Positions 1-13,034 of a stretch of DNA of 64,000 nucleotides are shown piece after piece (within the stretch, counting starts at the first letter, position 1; each line of letters begins with the position of its first letter). The notes under the pieces are model-generated. The model was not told where the DNA came from. It made no database searches and worked only from the letters and a program-made list of their open reading frames with translations. The DNA comes from Notamacropus eugenii (taxonomy: Eukaryota; Chordata; Mammalia; Diprotodontia; Macropodidae), in assembly GCF_028372415.1 (NCBI RefSeq), contig NC_092872.1, forward strand, positions 12,808,979 to 12,872,978. The letters are read 5' to 3'. Made by a program: the position numbers and the translations under genes.

Positions 1-233
1 GAAATCTATCTTATCCTACAGGAAAGTATTTAAAAAATAAAGGGGGGAGAGAGGATGAGAGAAAGGAGAGCAGATTGGGGGAAGGGTAGTCAGAAGCAAC
101 ACACTTTTGATTAGGTAAAGGGTGAAAGGAGAAAGGGTTGGGAAGAAATAGGACGAAGGAAAATAGTTAGTAATAGTAACTAAAAAAATTTGAAGCAAGT
201 TTCTCTGATAAAGGCCTCATTTCTCAAACACTC
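1..233 (+). mobile_element. ORF2-deleted L1 fragment
   Basis: Purine-rich 3'-of-ORF1 sequence is joined at about 190 directly to L1 ORF2 C-terminal sequence (TTTCTCTGATAAAGGCCTCA). Most of ORF2 is absent. It continues after a SINE at 488. Confidence 0.65.
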
Positions 234-487
234 AAACTGCAATCTCTTTGGCTTGGGAAACAAATAAGCAAACAAACAACAAACTTTTTGATGCTCCTGT
301 TCCTTCACAGGATAAGTAAACTCAGATCTTGGGATAATCTCTCTCAGTTTATCAATCAATAGCTAATTGCTTCTGATGGCTCTGAAGAAGAAAGTGAGGC
401 TGGTGACCCTGCACAGCCCTTCTTCACTCAAATCAAAGTTAAGTGCAAGTCATGTCATCATCTTGATGTCATGATCCTCTTTGAAAA
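234..487 (+). repeat. RTE-tailed SINE inserted in L1
   Basis: The 3' part (GGCTGGTGACCCTGCACAGC, then GTCATGTCATCATCTTGATG and a CAAACACAACA tail) is shared with 43690-43862. The last 40 bp match the 3' end of the RTE fragment at 3906. It interrupts the L1 between AAAGGCCTCATTTCTC and AGAGAACTGAGCC. Confidence 0.6.
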
Positions 488-1480
488 CAAAGGACAAACA
501 CAACAGAGAACTGAGCCAAATTTATAAAAATAAGAGCCATTCCCCAATTGATAAATGATCAAAAGATATGAACAGTTTTCAGATGAAATTATCAAAAGCT
601 ATCCATAGCCTTATAAAAAATATTCTAACTCACTACTGCCAGGAGAAATACAAATCAAAACAATTTTCAGGTACAACCTCATACTTATTAGACTGGCTAA
701 TAAGACAGAAAAGGTAAATGACAAAAGTTGCAGGGGACATGGGAAAAATGAGACTTTAATGCACTGTTGGCAGAGTTGCAAACTGATTCAACCATTCTGT
801 AGAGCAATTTCGAACTATGCCCAAAGGATTAAAGCATGCATACTCTTTGACCTAGCAGTACCATTACTGCATTCCAAGAGATGAAAAAACAAAAAGGAAA
901 AGGACTTCTATGTAACAAAAATATTTACAGCAACTCTGTTCTGTAGGTAAAGAATGAGAAGTTGAGGGGGAGACCATCAGCTGGAGAACTGCTAAATGAG
1001 CTGTGGCATGTGATTTTGATGGAACACTATTGTAGTATAAGAAATGATGAGCAGTACACTCTTGCATGGACTGATGCAAAGTGAGATGTGCTGTGTACCA
1101 CGCAACAGCAATGTTGTAAGAGGATCAACTGTAAATGATTTAGCTATTTTCACCAATACAATGATCCAAGACAACTCTGAAGGACTTCTAATGAAAAATA
1201 CTATCCATCCCCAGAAAAAGAACTGATGGGTGTCTGAATACAGATGATAATTTTTTTTTTACTTTATTTTTCTTCCCTATGTTTTTAACAACATGACTAT
1301 CATAGATACGTCTTGCATGACTGCACATGTATAACCCATGTTGAACTGCTTATCTTCTCAATGGAGAGGGAGCAGGGGGAGACAAAAGGAGAGAATTTGG
1401 AAATCAAAGTTCTAGAAACTAAAATTAAAAAATTTTTACATGTTAACTGGGGAAAAATAAAATACAAAATAAAAAACTAA
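488..1480 (+). mobile_element. L1 ORF2 C-terminal region and 3' UTR
   Basis: Degenerate ORF2 C-terminal sequence (CATTCCCCAATTGATAAATG, CACTGTTGGCAGAGTTGCAA, CTAGCAGTACCATTACTGC) is followed by the L1 3' UTR and A-rich end near 1470. Many stops. Non-coding. Confidence 0.8.
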
Positions 1481-2124
1481 AAGGAATTTAAAAATTCTAA
1501 AGAGGGACAGTCACGTATATACATATGTCGACATGCCATATTCTGGTTACACATCCTCCTACCTCCTACTCTTTTCATACCCCTGTACCATGTAAGCTTC
1601 CTGCCTTGTGGCAGATAAATAGCATGAGAGCAGCATGCCTGTATGTGCACATGTGGGTAGCAGCACTTGCTCCTTGACAGAGGTCTGCCTCTGCTCTTAT
1701 GTACTCTGGAGCAATCAGGTAATGACCCATAGGGAATATCAAAGCCCAATTAACTTATTCCTGCTTCTATAAGTAACCTAATTAACTATTCTACCATGTT
1801 CTATCAACCTCCATTAATATAAGCTGGGAGCTTCTGAAAAGCTTTTGCTATTTGCACAATTCATTTCAGTCAGAAAAATGAATTTTATAATTCAAGTCCT
1901 CTGAAGATTTAGAGAGGCTGGGATGACATCCTTAAAATGTGGCAGATGGAATCCTTTTGTCTTTGTTAGAGCTAAATAAATAAAATTAAGTTTAAAAAAG
2001 AAAGACTTTGAAATGGCAATTGCCCTATTATAGGAGAAAGACCAGAATAACTTTGAGGTAAAAGACGGAGGTGACTAGGAATGTTTTTTTGGCAAGACAA
2101 AGGATGTATAGGCTCTTTTGAGCG
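1481..2124. other. No feature recognised
   Basis: Mixed-composition sequence in SMARCC1 intron 2. A 90-codon open frame on the minus strand (1477-1749) has no family resemblance. Confidence 0.5.
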
Positions 2125-2262
2125 AGTTCAACTTTTACAGAACAAATCCTTTTATTAAGGGGGTTTGTTCTGTGAAGTTTGGATTCAGTGAAAGGGCTGA
2201 ACTTGAAGACCTAGAGGGTCACATGCAGCCTTGAGGCTGCTGCAGGTTTCCCACCGCTGGAA
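2125..2262. mobile_element. Palindromic MITE-like repeat, right half
   Basis: A hairpin core AACAAATCC-N-GGGTTTGTT lies at about 2142-2171. It is followed by a right arm ending GCTGCAGGTTTCCCACC. The left arm of the same repeat is seen at 11895-12025, ending in the same core. It resembles a non-autonomous hAT-type palindrome. Confidence 0.5.
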
Positions 2263-2264
2263 CA

Positions 2265-3900
2265 CGGGAAAAGGAAACAGGGAAAGTTTCTCTCTCACCC
2301 CTCTCTCTGCCTGTTTCCCTCACTCCCTTTTTTTCTGATAGTGGCCAAGTCAGAGGAAAGACAGAGAAAGAAAAAATTCAGTGAAGTGAAGATTATTTGG
2401 GATATAACTAGTAAAGGTAGTACCACAGCAGAACATGCAGGAAACAGAACAGGTGAAGTTTTGAAGGATAATAATTCCTTAGATTACGTATATTTGTGTG
2501 TGTGAGACACAGCATGGCCTCTGGAAACAACTATTAAGGACCAAACTGTGAATAAGAAATGAGTAAGAATTTTGCTTACTATCAGATAAGGAGAAATAAG
2601 TATTTAAAAAGCTGGCAACTGAAAAGCCTCCCTAATAAGGGAATATTGGGGTCACTGTCTCACACCTGTCATTCTATGTGTTTTTCTGTACCTATGTTTA
2701 TGTGTCTCTCAGAGTCTGCCTGCAATTGCACACATGGAGCTGAGAAGGTTGGCAAATTTATCTCTCTGTGTCATATTAACTAACTTTTCCCTGGAAACAA
2801 GAATGTGCATTTCTTTGGGAGGCTAAGTTTTAAGAAAGATCCTTCCTTTCCATTTACATTCCTGGATTATGGCCAGGTTATGGGAGCACAGAGGGAAAGA
2901 CAGATAAAAAAAAAGATATCTTTTCCCTCAAAGTGCAGATTTTCACATAGTAAACTTATCAGAAACTGAATTTGGGACTAAAATATACATTCTTCACTGT
3001 GAATCCCTAAATTGTGATTTGAGTGTTTTTATAAATGCTGAAATATTCCAGCAAGTTGGGTTAACATTCTTTAGAATTTGTTTTAAATTACCAGTTCCAA
3101 CTCCCAGAATGATATTTATTGTTTTCAGCTAAAAAAGGCAAGTTTGGAGGGGCTGACAGTGAAGTCTCAAAGTGAAGGAAAAAAAATAACTAGCACTTAA
3201 AAGAGAAAAAGGTTGGGTTCATCAGGAAACAACCAAAAAGTAAATGGGTTTGATTAGGACACCTAATTAGATACTTGGGGAGTCTTACAAACTAAAGTAC
3301 TCATCAATTTAGAAACAACCTTTTAAATTGATGTGTATCTTGAAATTAGAAATTTTGCCATAAATGACATGACATTCATTTTTGTAATAAGTAATGCTCA
3401 ATTTAAATTTTAAGAACTGTCTTGCTTCTTTCCCCACAAAAAGAGAAACTTATTTAAGGGAGAAGAAAGAACAAGCTCAAGCTCTCCTATGAACTTCAGA
3501 TAGATGAGTTGCAGTAGCTTGGGAAAAAATCCTACTACACAAGTCTGTAAGTAAATAATGAAATTCAGTAGAAACTGGAAAAACGATGTGGAAAATTGGT
3601 AATTACTGCATGGGAAAAGGTACAAAGTAAAGACCTTGTAGAATCCCTTTTTGGAAATTTGCCAGGTTTCTTGAAACCATCTGCTTAGCCAAGGTCATAC
3701 ATCATTATTAACCCTAAGAAAGAGCTTGTTATGGTTGCAAAATCCCTAAACAATGAATTGAGTTACTGAGAATTTACACGTTTGGTTATAACAAAAAGAA
3801 GTGATTCTTAATGAATAATCTTTACACCAGGATGAGTTGAAACCCTGAGAGAAAAAAAGAAAAAAGTGAAGGGTGTTAAGTGAAATCTTTTGTATGAGCA
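2265..3900. other. No feature recognised (SMARCC1 intron 2)
   Basis: AT-rich sequence. I see no exon, repeat head or conserved motif. Confidence 0.5.
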
Positions 3901-3905
3901 CAAGT

Positions 3906-4310
3906 CCTGATACACTTTTAGTTGGTTGTTAGCCTTTGTTCTCAAAGGGGACAAAAATGACATCAGTGTCAGGGTCAAGGTACACTGTGTTCAACTGTGG
4001 CTGAGCAGACAAATATGAGCTCAGATGGCTCTACCACAGGTCAGGCACAAATAGTTCATATAAACATTTGGAGTGGAGGTGTCCCTAAATTTGAGCATTT
4101 CACATTTCTTTTGAGCCACTGCAATTCTGATTTACTCATAGAGCACAGCACATTCTCTGATGGAGACACACCTTGCTGAGCAGTTGTGTGTCAATATCTA
4201 CCATGTCTCACAACTGATTCCAAAGTTCTTTGGAGAGACCTTCACAGTGTCCCTGTAGCTCTTCTTCTGATCTCCATGTGACCTTCTACCTTGTGTAAGT
4301 TCTTACTCAA
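3906..4310 (-). mobile_element. RTE LINE 3' part
   Basis: The plus strand reads CCTTTGTTCTCAAAGGGGAC, CAACTGTGGCTGAGCAGAC, TCTACCACAGGTCAGGCAC and TCCAAAGTTCTTTGGAGAG. This is the reversed 3' end of an RTE-clade LINE common in marsupials. No intact reading frame. Confidence 0.65.
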
Positions 4311-7300
4311 ACACCATAAGAATAAAAATAACTGTATTGGGCCCCAAGCCATGATTAGTGAAACTTGCTATGTGCAATAAAATCTCTTCGGACTCTAACT
4401 AGTAACTGTTCTGAGTTTTGAATTCAGATAGAGTTGTCTGATGGATCATTAAGGCAGTAATCCACCTAAGTCATTTAAGAGAAATGCCATAAGCTACTCA
4501 GAGTGAGTGGAGTATGATCCTGAACTGCCCTAGGAGTGCATGTCTATATCTGGGAAAAAATTGAGGAGATAACCTTCAGCATAGCCAAAGGCAGAATTCT
4601 CTTGACTTGATTTCCCTACTGTGTTTCTTCCTTTTGACGGGAATGTTTCTTGCTTAATCTTGAGTTTGGCAATAAAGAGGTGGAATTTTTACTGTATGAT
4701 TGATTGTCAACTGTGGCTCTTATCTGAAATCAAATGGAGCTAAGGATGTTGTTATCCTAGTATACATGAATAAGTTGAGTCATTCTGTGCCCTTAGGTTT
4801 GGTCCTAGAGGACCAGTTTTGATGCTGTTATGATCACATCCCCACTTTTTCCTTATACAGCAAACTTCTATAATCAGGGAAGCAGGTGAGTAGAAGATAT
4901 TAGCATAATGCAGTCACATTCCACATTCCAAACAACTAAGTAAAAATTAGAGTTTCAGACTGTCATCTGCCTGTTAATACTTACAGAGTCATGTATTAAG
5001 ATTAAGTTCCTGAAGTATCTCATTCTTTAGAATGCTACAGGAAAAATAGGACAAAGACACTAATTTGTTAATTTGTGAAGTTAAAGTCAGAAATCTCAGA
5101 CAATCCATTTGACACACACTGTTCTCTGTATACAACTGGCAATCACTTGGTGCATCTACACATCCCCTCCCATGTTTTTGCTACAGTTGGAGTAAAGTCA
5201 GCCTCTTATAAATAAATTCATTTGTGTAACCACTGAACATAGGGGATGTAAAACATCTATTTGCAAAGAGTGTTATTATCTATATTTTCAGGTATAGGAT
5301 TAGGTTAAATAGCACCTAATGCTCTGGAAGGGATTGGAAATAGAGTGAAAAATTCTGAAAAATCAACAAGATCAGATGATCATATATGTCAGATGTAAAT
5401 TATTCTAATGGTTTATGTTAAAACCTTAATTCTCTGAAGTTTCAAGCAAAAAACAGACTCCTAATTTGATAACCCACTTATAGCTCTATCTATTTTTGTT
5501 TGTTTGTTTTTAAAGAAGGTAGAACCACAAGATTTGAGCTGGTTTTCACCACATGAACTAGTTACTGGAAAAGAAAAATTTGCGAAGTTGCAATAACTTG
5601 TACTGAGATTTGATTCATAAAAGATTTCAGCAGGAACATGTAAGGAGTCTCTACAAGTAACTTGAAAACAGAAAAGCAAATCTACAGATGAGAAATCCTT
5701 TACAGAGCTGAAAACGGGACCTGTTCCAAAATGTGCATAAGAAGATCTTTTCCAGGCACCGTAACAACAGCTCCAAGTTGAAATGTGGTAGGTAAATAGA
5801 CACTGGAAATGATTTGCTAAACACAAAAAGGCTTGATGTCAGTAATGCTGATGATTATCATTGTATTATTTGGCTTTCTGTTTCACTGTACCTGTATACT
5901 GAGTCTACTCAGTTATCTTGACATCATATGAATTTTCCCTACAAAATCAATCCAAAGTTTTCGATATTCTTACTATGGCTTGTACTATGATTAATCAATC
6001 CTGTTGTTCCTGCATTGACCTGTGACAAGTATTCCATTGACAAAAAGGGGAAATTAAGAAAATCAAACGATCCTGATTCTATTTTGTAATTGAGTCTGTT
6101 CTCAATCACCCCCAATGTTTTAAAGCTACCCCAAGCCATGTGTGTCTCTGCTTAGTTCAGAGATTCTACTAGCCCATAATAACCTAAGTTCAGAAATTCA
6201 ATTCTCCCACTAATCACCAAACGTCATTGACTCTTTCTTCACCTCCCTTGAGGCAGAGCAAAAGAAAATAATAACAATTGCAGCAATTCTCTTGCTTATG
6301 TTGTTTCCTTACTTGTGCTTATACTACTGTTGTGACTTGTGCCTCAAATGTAAATCATTGTAGAGCATCTCTGCTTCCTCCATAATACAATCACTCATGG
6401 AACCTTGCAGAACATACTATCAGAAAAAAATTCATCAACAGGTCATAAGGGGGCAGAGTGTATAGTGGGTGTAAGAGTATAGGAACATGACCTTAAATAT
6501 CACAGTTAATGTAAACAGCAAAAGCAATTCTATCTGATGGGAAAACTTACATGATTCAGGGCCATCCTTGGCACTATGCCTTATTTGTTCTGTTTCTATG
6601 TAATATCTGGACTGGCCTAAGGGCAATATGGAGACCTATACTGTCCTGTCCCCATCCAAGGTAACTGGCCTCATAAGCTCCCCACCAGAAATAATGTATT
6701 TACTTCCATACTGCCCCCTCCAATACCTCAGTATTCTCTAGTAGGTGGGAGTGTCCTCCAGGAATAGTCTGCCACCCTACAACTGGCATAACCAGGGCAA
6801 AACAGATCTGCTGCTTTACAAGTGGAAAGAGAGCACAGTACTGTAAAGTTAACATAACTTTTTTCTGGAATACGAATTTTTCAGTGTTCTTCAAGTAAAA
6901 TTAACGTTTACATAAGGAGAAATTACATAAAAACAAGAAGTGTCTGTATAGACTATGTATTTACTGGCTACTTTTACCTCATTTTTTAGGATCCTTTCAT
7001 TTTCTTATACCTTTTCTGATCTTTTTCATAAAAGATATTGGTACACATTGTCCTACTCTCATCCACAGATTTAATTTAAAAAAGTGTTTCCAGGATATTA
7101 ACTTGAGATCAGTACACATGTATTCCATTCTTTATGTTCTTTACCTACAAAGCTATTTACTAATCGTTGCTTTTCAGAATGCTGATGATTACAAGATACA
7201 ACCTGACAATTTGTTTCCTGTATATTGTACATATTGCAACAAAAAATGGACACAAACTTTCTTCAGTGAATTAAAATATAATGTTTGTGACAACTATAAT

Positions 7301-7335
7301 GGTAATTTGAATGGGAAGATCTTTCCCATTCAATA
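4311..7335. other. No feature firmly recognised
   Basis: AT-rich intronic sequence. Several minus-strand frames (121 codons at 5461-5826, 66 at 5939-6139) and a short hydrophobic stretch on the plus strand near 6270-6345 are present. None shows a family motif. Confidence 0.45.
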
Positions 7336-7339
7336 ATAG

Positions 7340-7790
7340 TCCCATGTGACCTGCTTAAATCACATGGAAGCCTAAGTCACATGTGGTAGGAGGAGCTTGT
7401 TTAACAGGTAGAAGAGGAAGGGTGAAGCAGAACTGGGAGGAAGTTGGTGAGAGCAGTCAGAACTAAGAGAGAGAGAGGACGGGCAACTGGTTAGCATGAG
7501 TGGGAGAGTTTCTATGCGGATTTTGTTTTAAGGGGGGCCTGTTTGTGATTTAAGGGAGCTAGTATATGGGAAGCATTACAGAAGGAAAGCTTGGAGGTAG
7601 TATTGCCCTCTGCATTGTTATTGTGTACATTTCTTTGTTACTATGATGGATTTGGTATTCTGTTGTCTGAATGAATGTTTTGGATCTTTCGTGTGGAGAG
7701 TTTGCTATATTTCACGATTCAGAATTACACTAGCCTACTGATGGCTGCCATAGGTGCTACGAATATAGCATTGCCACTACAATTTAATTC
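7340..7790 (+). repeat. Possible solitary LTR
   Basis: A 450-bp block begins TGTGACCTGCTTAAATCACA and has a GA-rich, GAGAGAGGACGGGC-containing middle and a T-rich end. Its composition is LTR-like, but no polyadenylation signal or duplication was found. Low confidence. Confidence 0.25.
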
Positions 7791-8395
7791 TATTAATGTC
7801 TCCTTTTTTAAAATGAAATTGTGCCAAATTATTTGGGAATATAGTTAAAATATAAAAATGTTTAATAAACTAGAATAGTGTCAAGAACTTGATTTACAAA
7901 GGTCTTTGTACTACGGTTAATCCTTGAAAACTAAATTAGGAGTATATTCTAGAGACCGCAAGGGATATTTGTAGACATGTGCCTTATATAAAAATAAATG
8001 AAGACTCAGTAGCAGTAAGACCAGATGTATTTTTCTTCCTCTGAATAGAATATAGTACAGTATTATTTTCTCTATGCTACTCTCAAATCACACAAAGGAA
8101 TTCAGATCCATGTGATATGTAAATCCAAATCTGGTGAATCAATTGTTGGCCAGAAGAAAAATGTTTTGGAGAACATGTATACCAAAGTGTGCTGATCTGG
8201 CTTGCATCAAAAGCAAGGAACTCTTAAATCAGTATATCAGCAAATAATTATATTATATGACTCCTTATGGAGATAAAGTTTTTACAATACTAACCACCTA
8301 TGTTATCAAGACTGCTTGCTTAAAGTACTTGAAGGCTTGTATTAAGTGAAAACTTGAAAACATTATAAAAATCATTGAAGAATGTTTTATAAAGT
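7791..8395. other. No feature recognised
   Basis: AT-rich intronic sequence with no repeat or motif that I can name. Confidence 0.5.
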
Positions 8396-8399
8396 CTTA

Positions 8400-8600
8400 A
8401 ATTCAGAGTTTGAAGGGATCTGTAGGTCTGTTAATCCAACTCCTTCATTTCACAAATGAAGAAAATGAAGCTCCCAGAGGTAAAGCAACTTTCCCAAGGG
8501 AATTCACACAGGAAGAAAGCAGCAGAACCAAGCTCTGAATTCATACCTTCTGACTCTGAATTCAGGGCTTTCCCAGTGTACCACTCTGCTCTTTTTAGTT
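8400..8600 (-). repeat. MIR/THER-type SINE
   Basis: The plus strand reads GAAGGGATCTGTAGGTCTG, CATTTCACAAATGAAGAAAA, AGAGGTAAAGCAACTTTCC and CCCAGTGTACCACTCTGC, in the order of a reversed SINE. Confidence 0.75.
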
Positions 8601-8604
8601 CATT

Positions 8605-8899
8605 CAAAAAGAACACATCTTAAAAATCCAAAGTATGACTAGGAATTTAGTTAAGTCACCAAATCTAAAGGAGCTAAAGAAATGACACATCTATGCCACA
8701 GATTTTGAGATTCTTACAACCTGTTTCTTACTAATCTCTTCTTCCACTGCTGTGAAAGCCCCAAGGGCCTCTCAAATATTTTCTCTGCCATCATAAGCTT
8801 TAAGAGTCTATGGGATGACAGAGCTAAGAAGCAAAGAAAGGGACTTGCCTGAGCTCTCCCAAATTTGCCTCCAAATAACTTTAAATTATGTCTCAAATC
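8605..8899. other. No feature recognised
   Basis: Short spacer between a SINE and the L1 at 8900. Confidence 0.4.
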
Positions 8900-11480
8900 A
8901 AATTCTGGAGCAACAGAATCCACAAAAGGACAGGGTAAAACAATTTTCCAGCCCAGGACAAGTTAGAAGGTGAGCAGAAAAGGTCCGTCACACTAGGGTG
9001 AAAGGGGAATACAGAGCAACACAGGTTGCACCAGCTCAGACAAGGCCCAAACAAACCAGCAGCAGGCCTGGGGGAAATAGGGTGGGGTACAACTGAATCA
9101 GTGCTTCCAGAGCTCTCAGCCCACAGACAGTAATGGAGGGGGTGGGGGTGGGGGGTGTTAGACAACTGGTCAGAGGGAAACTACAGGGGTCCCTCTGCTG
9201 GCACCAAGGACAGGAGTCTGTTGTACTATGTGCAGTTCTGGACTGCAGTCCTGGGGGTCTCAGTACCAGAGGAAGGAAGAGAACTAGTACACCAGAGCTT
9301 GCTCCCACTAGGGAGCAGGAACCCCAGTCAGTTCAAGGGCTAAACAGAGTGCTGGAGCACAGACCAGAGCACAGGCCAGGAGAGTAGTAAACACATCTCT
9401 CCTTACATCATATCATCTTAAAAAACCAAAAACTTACACCTCCCCAGAATTAGCTCTGAAAACAGCTTCACAAAAAACCTGAAGTCTGGAACATTCCCCA
9501 CCCCACCACCCCATGCCAGAAGCAAAGCCCCACCTTAGCACAGAGAAGTCAAGAAATAGACTAGAAAAATGAGAAAAATAACAAAAAAAAGCTCACGACC
9601 ACAGAAAGTTACAAGGATGACAAGAAGATCAAAACACAAACTCCGAAGACAACAAAGTCAAAACTGCTACATCCAAAGCCTCAAAGAAAAATGTAAATTG
9701 GTCTCAGGTCTGGAAGAGCTCAAAAAGGATTTTAAAAATCAAATAAGAGAGGTAAAGGAAAAAAATTGGGAAAATAAACAAGAATGAAATAAGAAAATCA
9801 TGAAAAAGAGTTAATAGCTTGGTAAAAGGATGAAAAAAATACCGAAGAAAGTTAACACCTTAAAAAACAGAATAGGCCAAATAGTAAAACAAGAACAAAA
9901 GTACAATGAAAAGATGAACACCTTACAAAGCAGAATTGGCCAAATGGAAAAAAGGTACAAAAATTCACTGAAGAAAATAATTCCGTAAATATTAGAACTG
10001 GGTAAATGGAAGCTGATAACTCTATGACACAAGAAATAAACAAAATAAAAAGAATGAAAAAATTGAACAAAATGTGAAATTTCTCATTGGAAAAACATGT
10101 GACCTGGAAAATAGATTAAGGAGCAATCATTTAAGAATTATTAGACTACCTGAAAGCCATGATCAAAAAAAAAGGGTCTAGACATCACCTTTCAAGAAAT
10201 TATCAAGGAAATCTGCCCTGATGTTCTAAGCCCAAAGGGTAAAATAGAAATAGAAAGAATCCACCAATCACCTCCTGAAAGAGATAGCAAAATGAAAACT
10301 CACAGGATTATCATAGCCAAATTCTGGGGCTGCCAGGTCATAGAGAGAACATCACAAGCAGCCAGAAAGAAACAATTCAAATGTTGTGGAGCCATAGTCA
10401 GGAAACCTCAAGATTTAGCAGCTTCCACATTAAAGAATTAGAGGGCTTGGAATATGATGTTCTGGAGGGCAAAAGGCCTGGAATTGCAACCCAGAATCAC
10501 CTACCCAGCAAACCTGAGACTAATCCTTCGGGAGAAAAAACAGCCATTCAGTGAAACAGAGGACCATTAAGCATTCTTGATTAAAAGACCAGAGCTAAAT
10601 AGAAAATTTGACTTTCAAATACAAGATTCAAAAGAAGTATAAAAAGATGAACAGGAAAAAGAAATGCTAAGGTACTGAATAAGGTTAAACTGTGCACATT
10701 CCTACAGGAGGAGACGAAACCTGGGACTCCTAAGAACCTTCCTGTTATCCAGGCACACAGGAGACACAAATATACACAGAGAGAGGGCAGAGACACAAGT
10801 TGAATATGATGGGATGTTTATCTAAAAAAATTAAAGGGTGGGAAAGAGGAATCCTCTGGGAAAAGAGAGAGGTAAAATGGGGTAAATTATCTCACATAAA
10901 AAGAGGCACAAAAGAGCTTTTACAATAGAGGGAAAGATGGGGGAGGTGGAGAGAGCTCTTGAACCTTACTCTCTCCGGAACTACCTCAAAGAAGCAATAA
11001 CATACACACTCAGTTGAATACAGAAGGCTATCTTCTCATACAGGAAAGTAGGAGGGGAAAGATATAAAAGATGGTGGGGAAGTGGGGTGTGGTGGAAGTG
11101 AGAGACTAATAGCAAGGAGGGAAGACTGGGGGAGGTGGTAGTTAGAAACAAAACACTTTTGAGAATGGACAGGGTGAAAGGAGAAAGAGTAGGATAAAGT
11201 GAAGGAGTCTGAATGCAGATCAAAGCATACTTTTAAAATTTTTCTTATTTTTTTTTCTTTTTAGTCTGTTTTCTTTCACATGACTAATATGGAAATGTTT
11301 TGCATGACTGCATATATATAATCTTTATCACATTGCTTCACTTTTCAAAGAGGGGTTTAGAAGGAAGGGACGGAGTTTAGAACTCAAATTTTTTTAAAAA
11401 ACATTAATAATTGTTTAAAATATAATATACATATAAAATTACATAAATAATATATATAAAAATAAAAAATTGAATTTTTT
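8900..11480 (+). mobile_element. Degraded L1/HAL1 with ORF1
   Basis: A 5' UTR (8900-9540, starting within the AATTCTGGAGCAACAGAATC block, so slightly 5'-truncated) precedes an ORF1 remnant (about 9569-10640) and a 3' region ending near 11480. ORF1 retains a coiled coil (9690-9990), an RRM-like block (RIIRLPESHDQKK, frameshifted, near 10130-10170) and a C-terminal domain (AWNMMFWRAKG near 10445). No ORF2. Older than the HAL1s at 26.4 and 51.3 kb. Confidence 0.78.
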
Positions 11481-11597
11481 TTTAAAGTCCCTGGAACTAA
11501 GCAGAAACAACGTTTATAAATGCAAATTATTCACTTATGTGAAGAAACAGACCCTTTTAGAGATATAGCTTGGGAAAAGTTATTCAAAGTAATGAGA

Positions 11598-11743
11598 TAC
11601 ATACATGTATAATCTAAATCAAATTGCTTACCTTCTCAAGGAGAGGAGACAGAAATAAGAGAATTTGGAACTCAAAATTTTTTAAAAACTAATGTTAAAA
11701 TTTTTGTTTAAATGTAACTGAGAAAAAATTTAAAATAATTTAA
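11598..11743 (+). mobile_element. 5'-truncated L1 3' end with target-site duplication
   Basis: A 146-bp L1 3' terminus (CAAATTGCTTACCTTCTCAA, GGAACTCAAAATTTTTTAAA) is flanked by a 12-bp duplication aaagtaatgaga (11586-11597 and 11744-11755). Confidence 0.85.
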
Positions 11744-11894
11744 AAAGTAATGAGAGCTCACATTTATGTAGAACTTTTATTCATTTCCCTTTTTTGAGCA
11801 TCAAAAACTTGGCTAAATAGTTCAGGCTGGAGCTGTCTCCAATGTACGCCATTATCTGTGCATTTTTGGTTTTCCTTCTAACTTCTAATTCAGG

Positions 11895-12025
11895 AGAATT
11901 CTAAGTGGGGAACCTGTCACCTCAGGGCCACATGTGGCATTCCAGATCCTTGGATGCAGCCTTTTGACTGAGTCCAAGATTTACAAAACAAATCTTTTAT
12001 TAAAGGGATTTATCTGTGAATCAAA
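11895..12025. mobile_element. Palindromic MITE-like repeat, left half
   Basis: The left arm GGGGAACCTGTCACCTCAGG ... CCACATGTGGC leads into the core AACAAATCTTTTATTAAAGG. It is complementary in layout to the copy at 2125-2262, where only the right arm is kept. Confidence 0.5.
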
Positions 12026-13030
12026 TAGGACCTAACTGATTTCTATCTTGGCGCTAACAAGTTAATAGTGACTGTTACACAGATAGCTGATTTGGAAATT
12101 ACTCCCAACACCAAAAGTGTTACTGTCACAGAGAATGTGCAGAGCACAGTTCAAATTAAAGAATGACATCCTAAAAATGACCAGGTCCCCTAGATGCTCC
12201 TGTTCATGAATGACATTATGGATGAAATACATTAGGAAAAATGCAGTGCTCCCTAAATGAGAATGTCTATGCATAAACTGCTTTTCTCAATCATAAGAGT
12301 GTTCAGTGAGGCAAGGATCAGAAGGGAAGAGCTGTTATTTTTTTTAAAGCATCAATAAAGACTTTTTAAAAACACAGAGTTAATAATTCATATATCAGTG
12401 TTTAGGTTAATATGTTTATGGTGGCATTTTATGAAGAGTTGGCTAAACAGGAAAAATGCTTGCCTAGACTAAGATATGCAAATTGAGAGAAAACCTTCAG
12501 TGCAGGTCTTTGATATACATTTTGTGTACAAATATAGTGAACAGAGAATAAAGGCGGGGGGAGAGAGGAGATGACCTAGAATTGAAAAGGAAAAAGATTA
12601 AGAGAACAAATTGAAATTTTTTTTAATTGTACTGTGCTTTAAATGAACTCAAGCTTCTTCAGGGGAAAAAAAAGAAAAACCCTTTTTAAAAATATTTTTC
12701 TGGTGATGTCATATCACTACAAATCACAATAATATCAGTCTTTAATGAAAATTGTGGGATAGAGCAATGAAGAGACATATGGTAAGAGTGAGCAGACTAC
12801 ACATAACTCGTGGTGAACTAAACAGAAGAAGCAACGTAAAAGATATCAGAGAATTCTATGACCAAAAAATGTCTTCCACTTATACTACAGTCCTACCTCA
12901 ATCAGTGTGCTCCACTGGTATCCATACAATGCCAAGAAAAAATCTTGGCCCCTTGTACATTAGATGGTCTCTCTAAGGAAGATGCATAAAATGTAAGGAG
13001 TGAAGAGGCTATAAACAATACCATTAAAGT
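12026..13030. other. No feature recognised
   Basis: Intronic AT-rich sequence with no exon or repeat that I can support. Confidence 0.5.
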
Positions 13031-13034
13031 AAAC

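Noticed and set aside
5461..6345. Minus-strand 121- and 66-codon frames and a hydrophobic plus-strand stretch suggesting an env-like remnant
   Set aside because: No conserved env motif, disulfide motif or flanking LTR pair could be shown.
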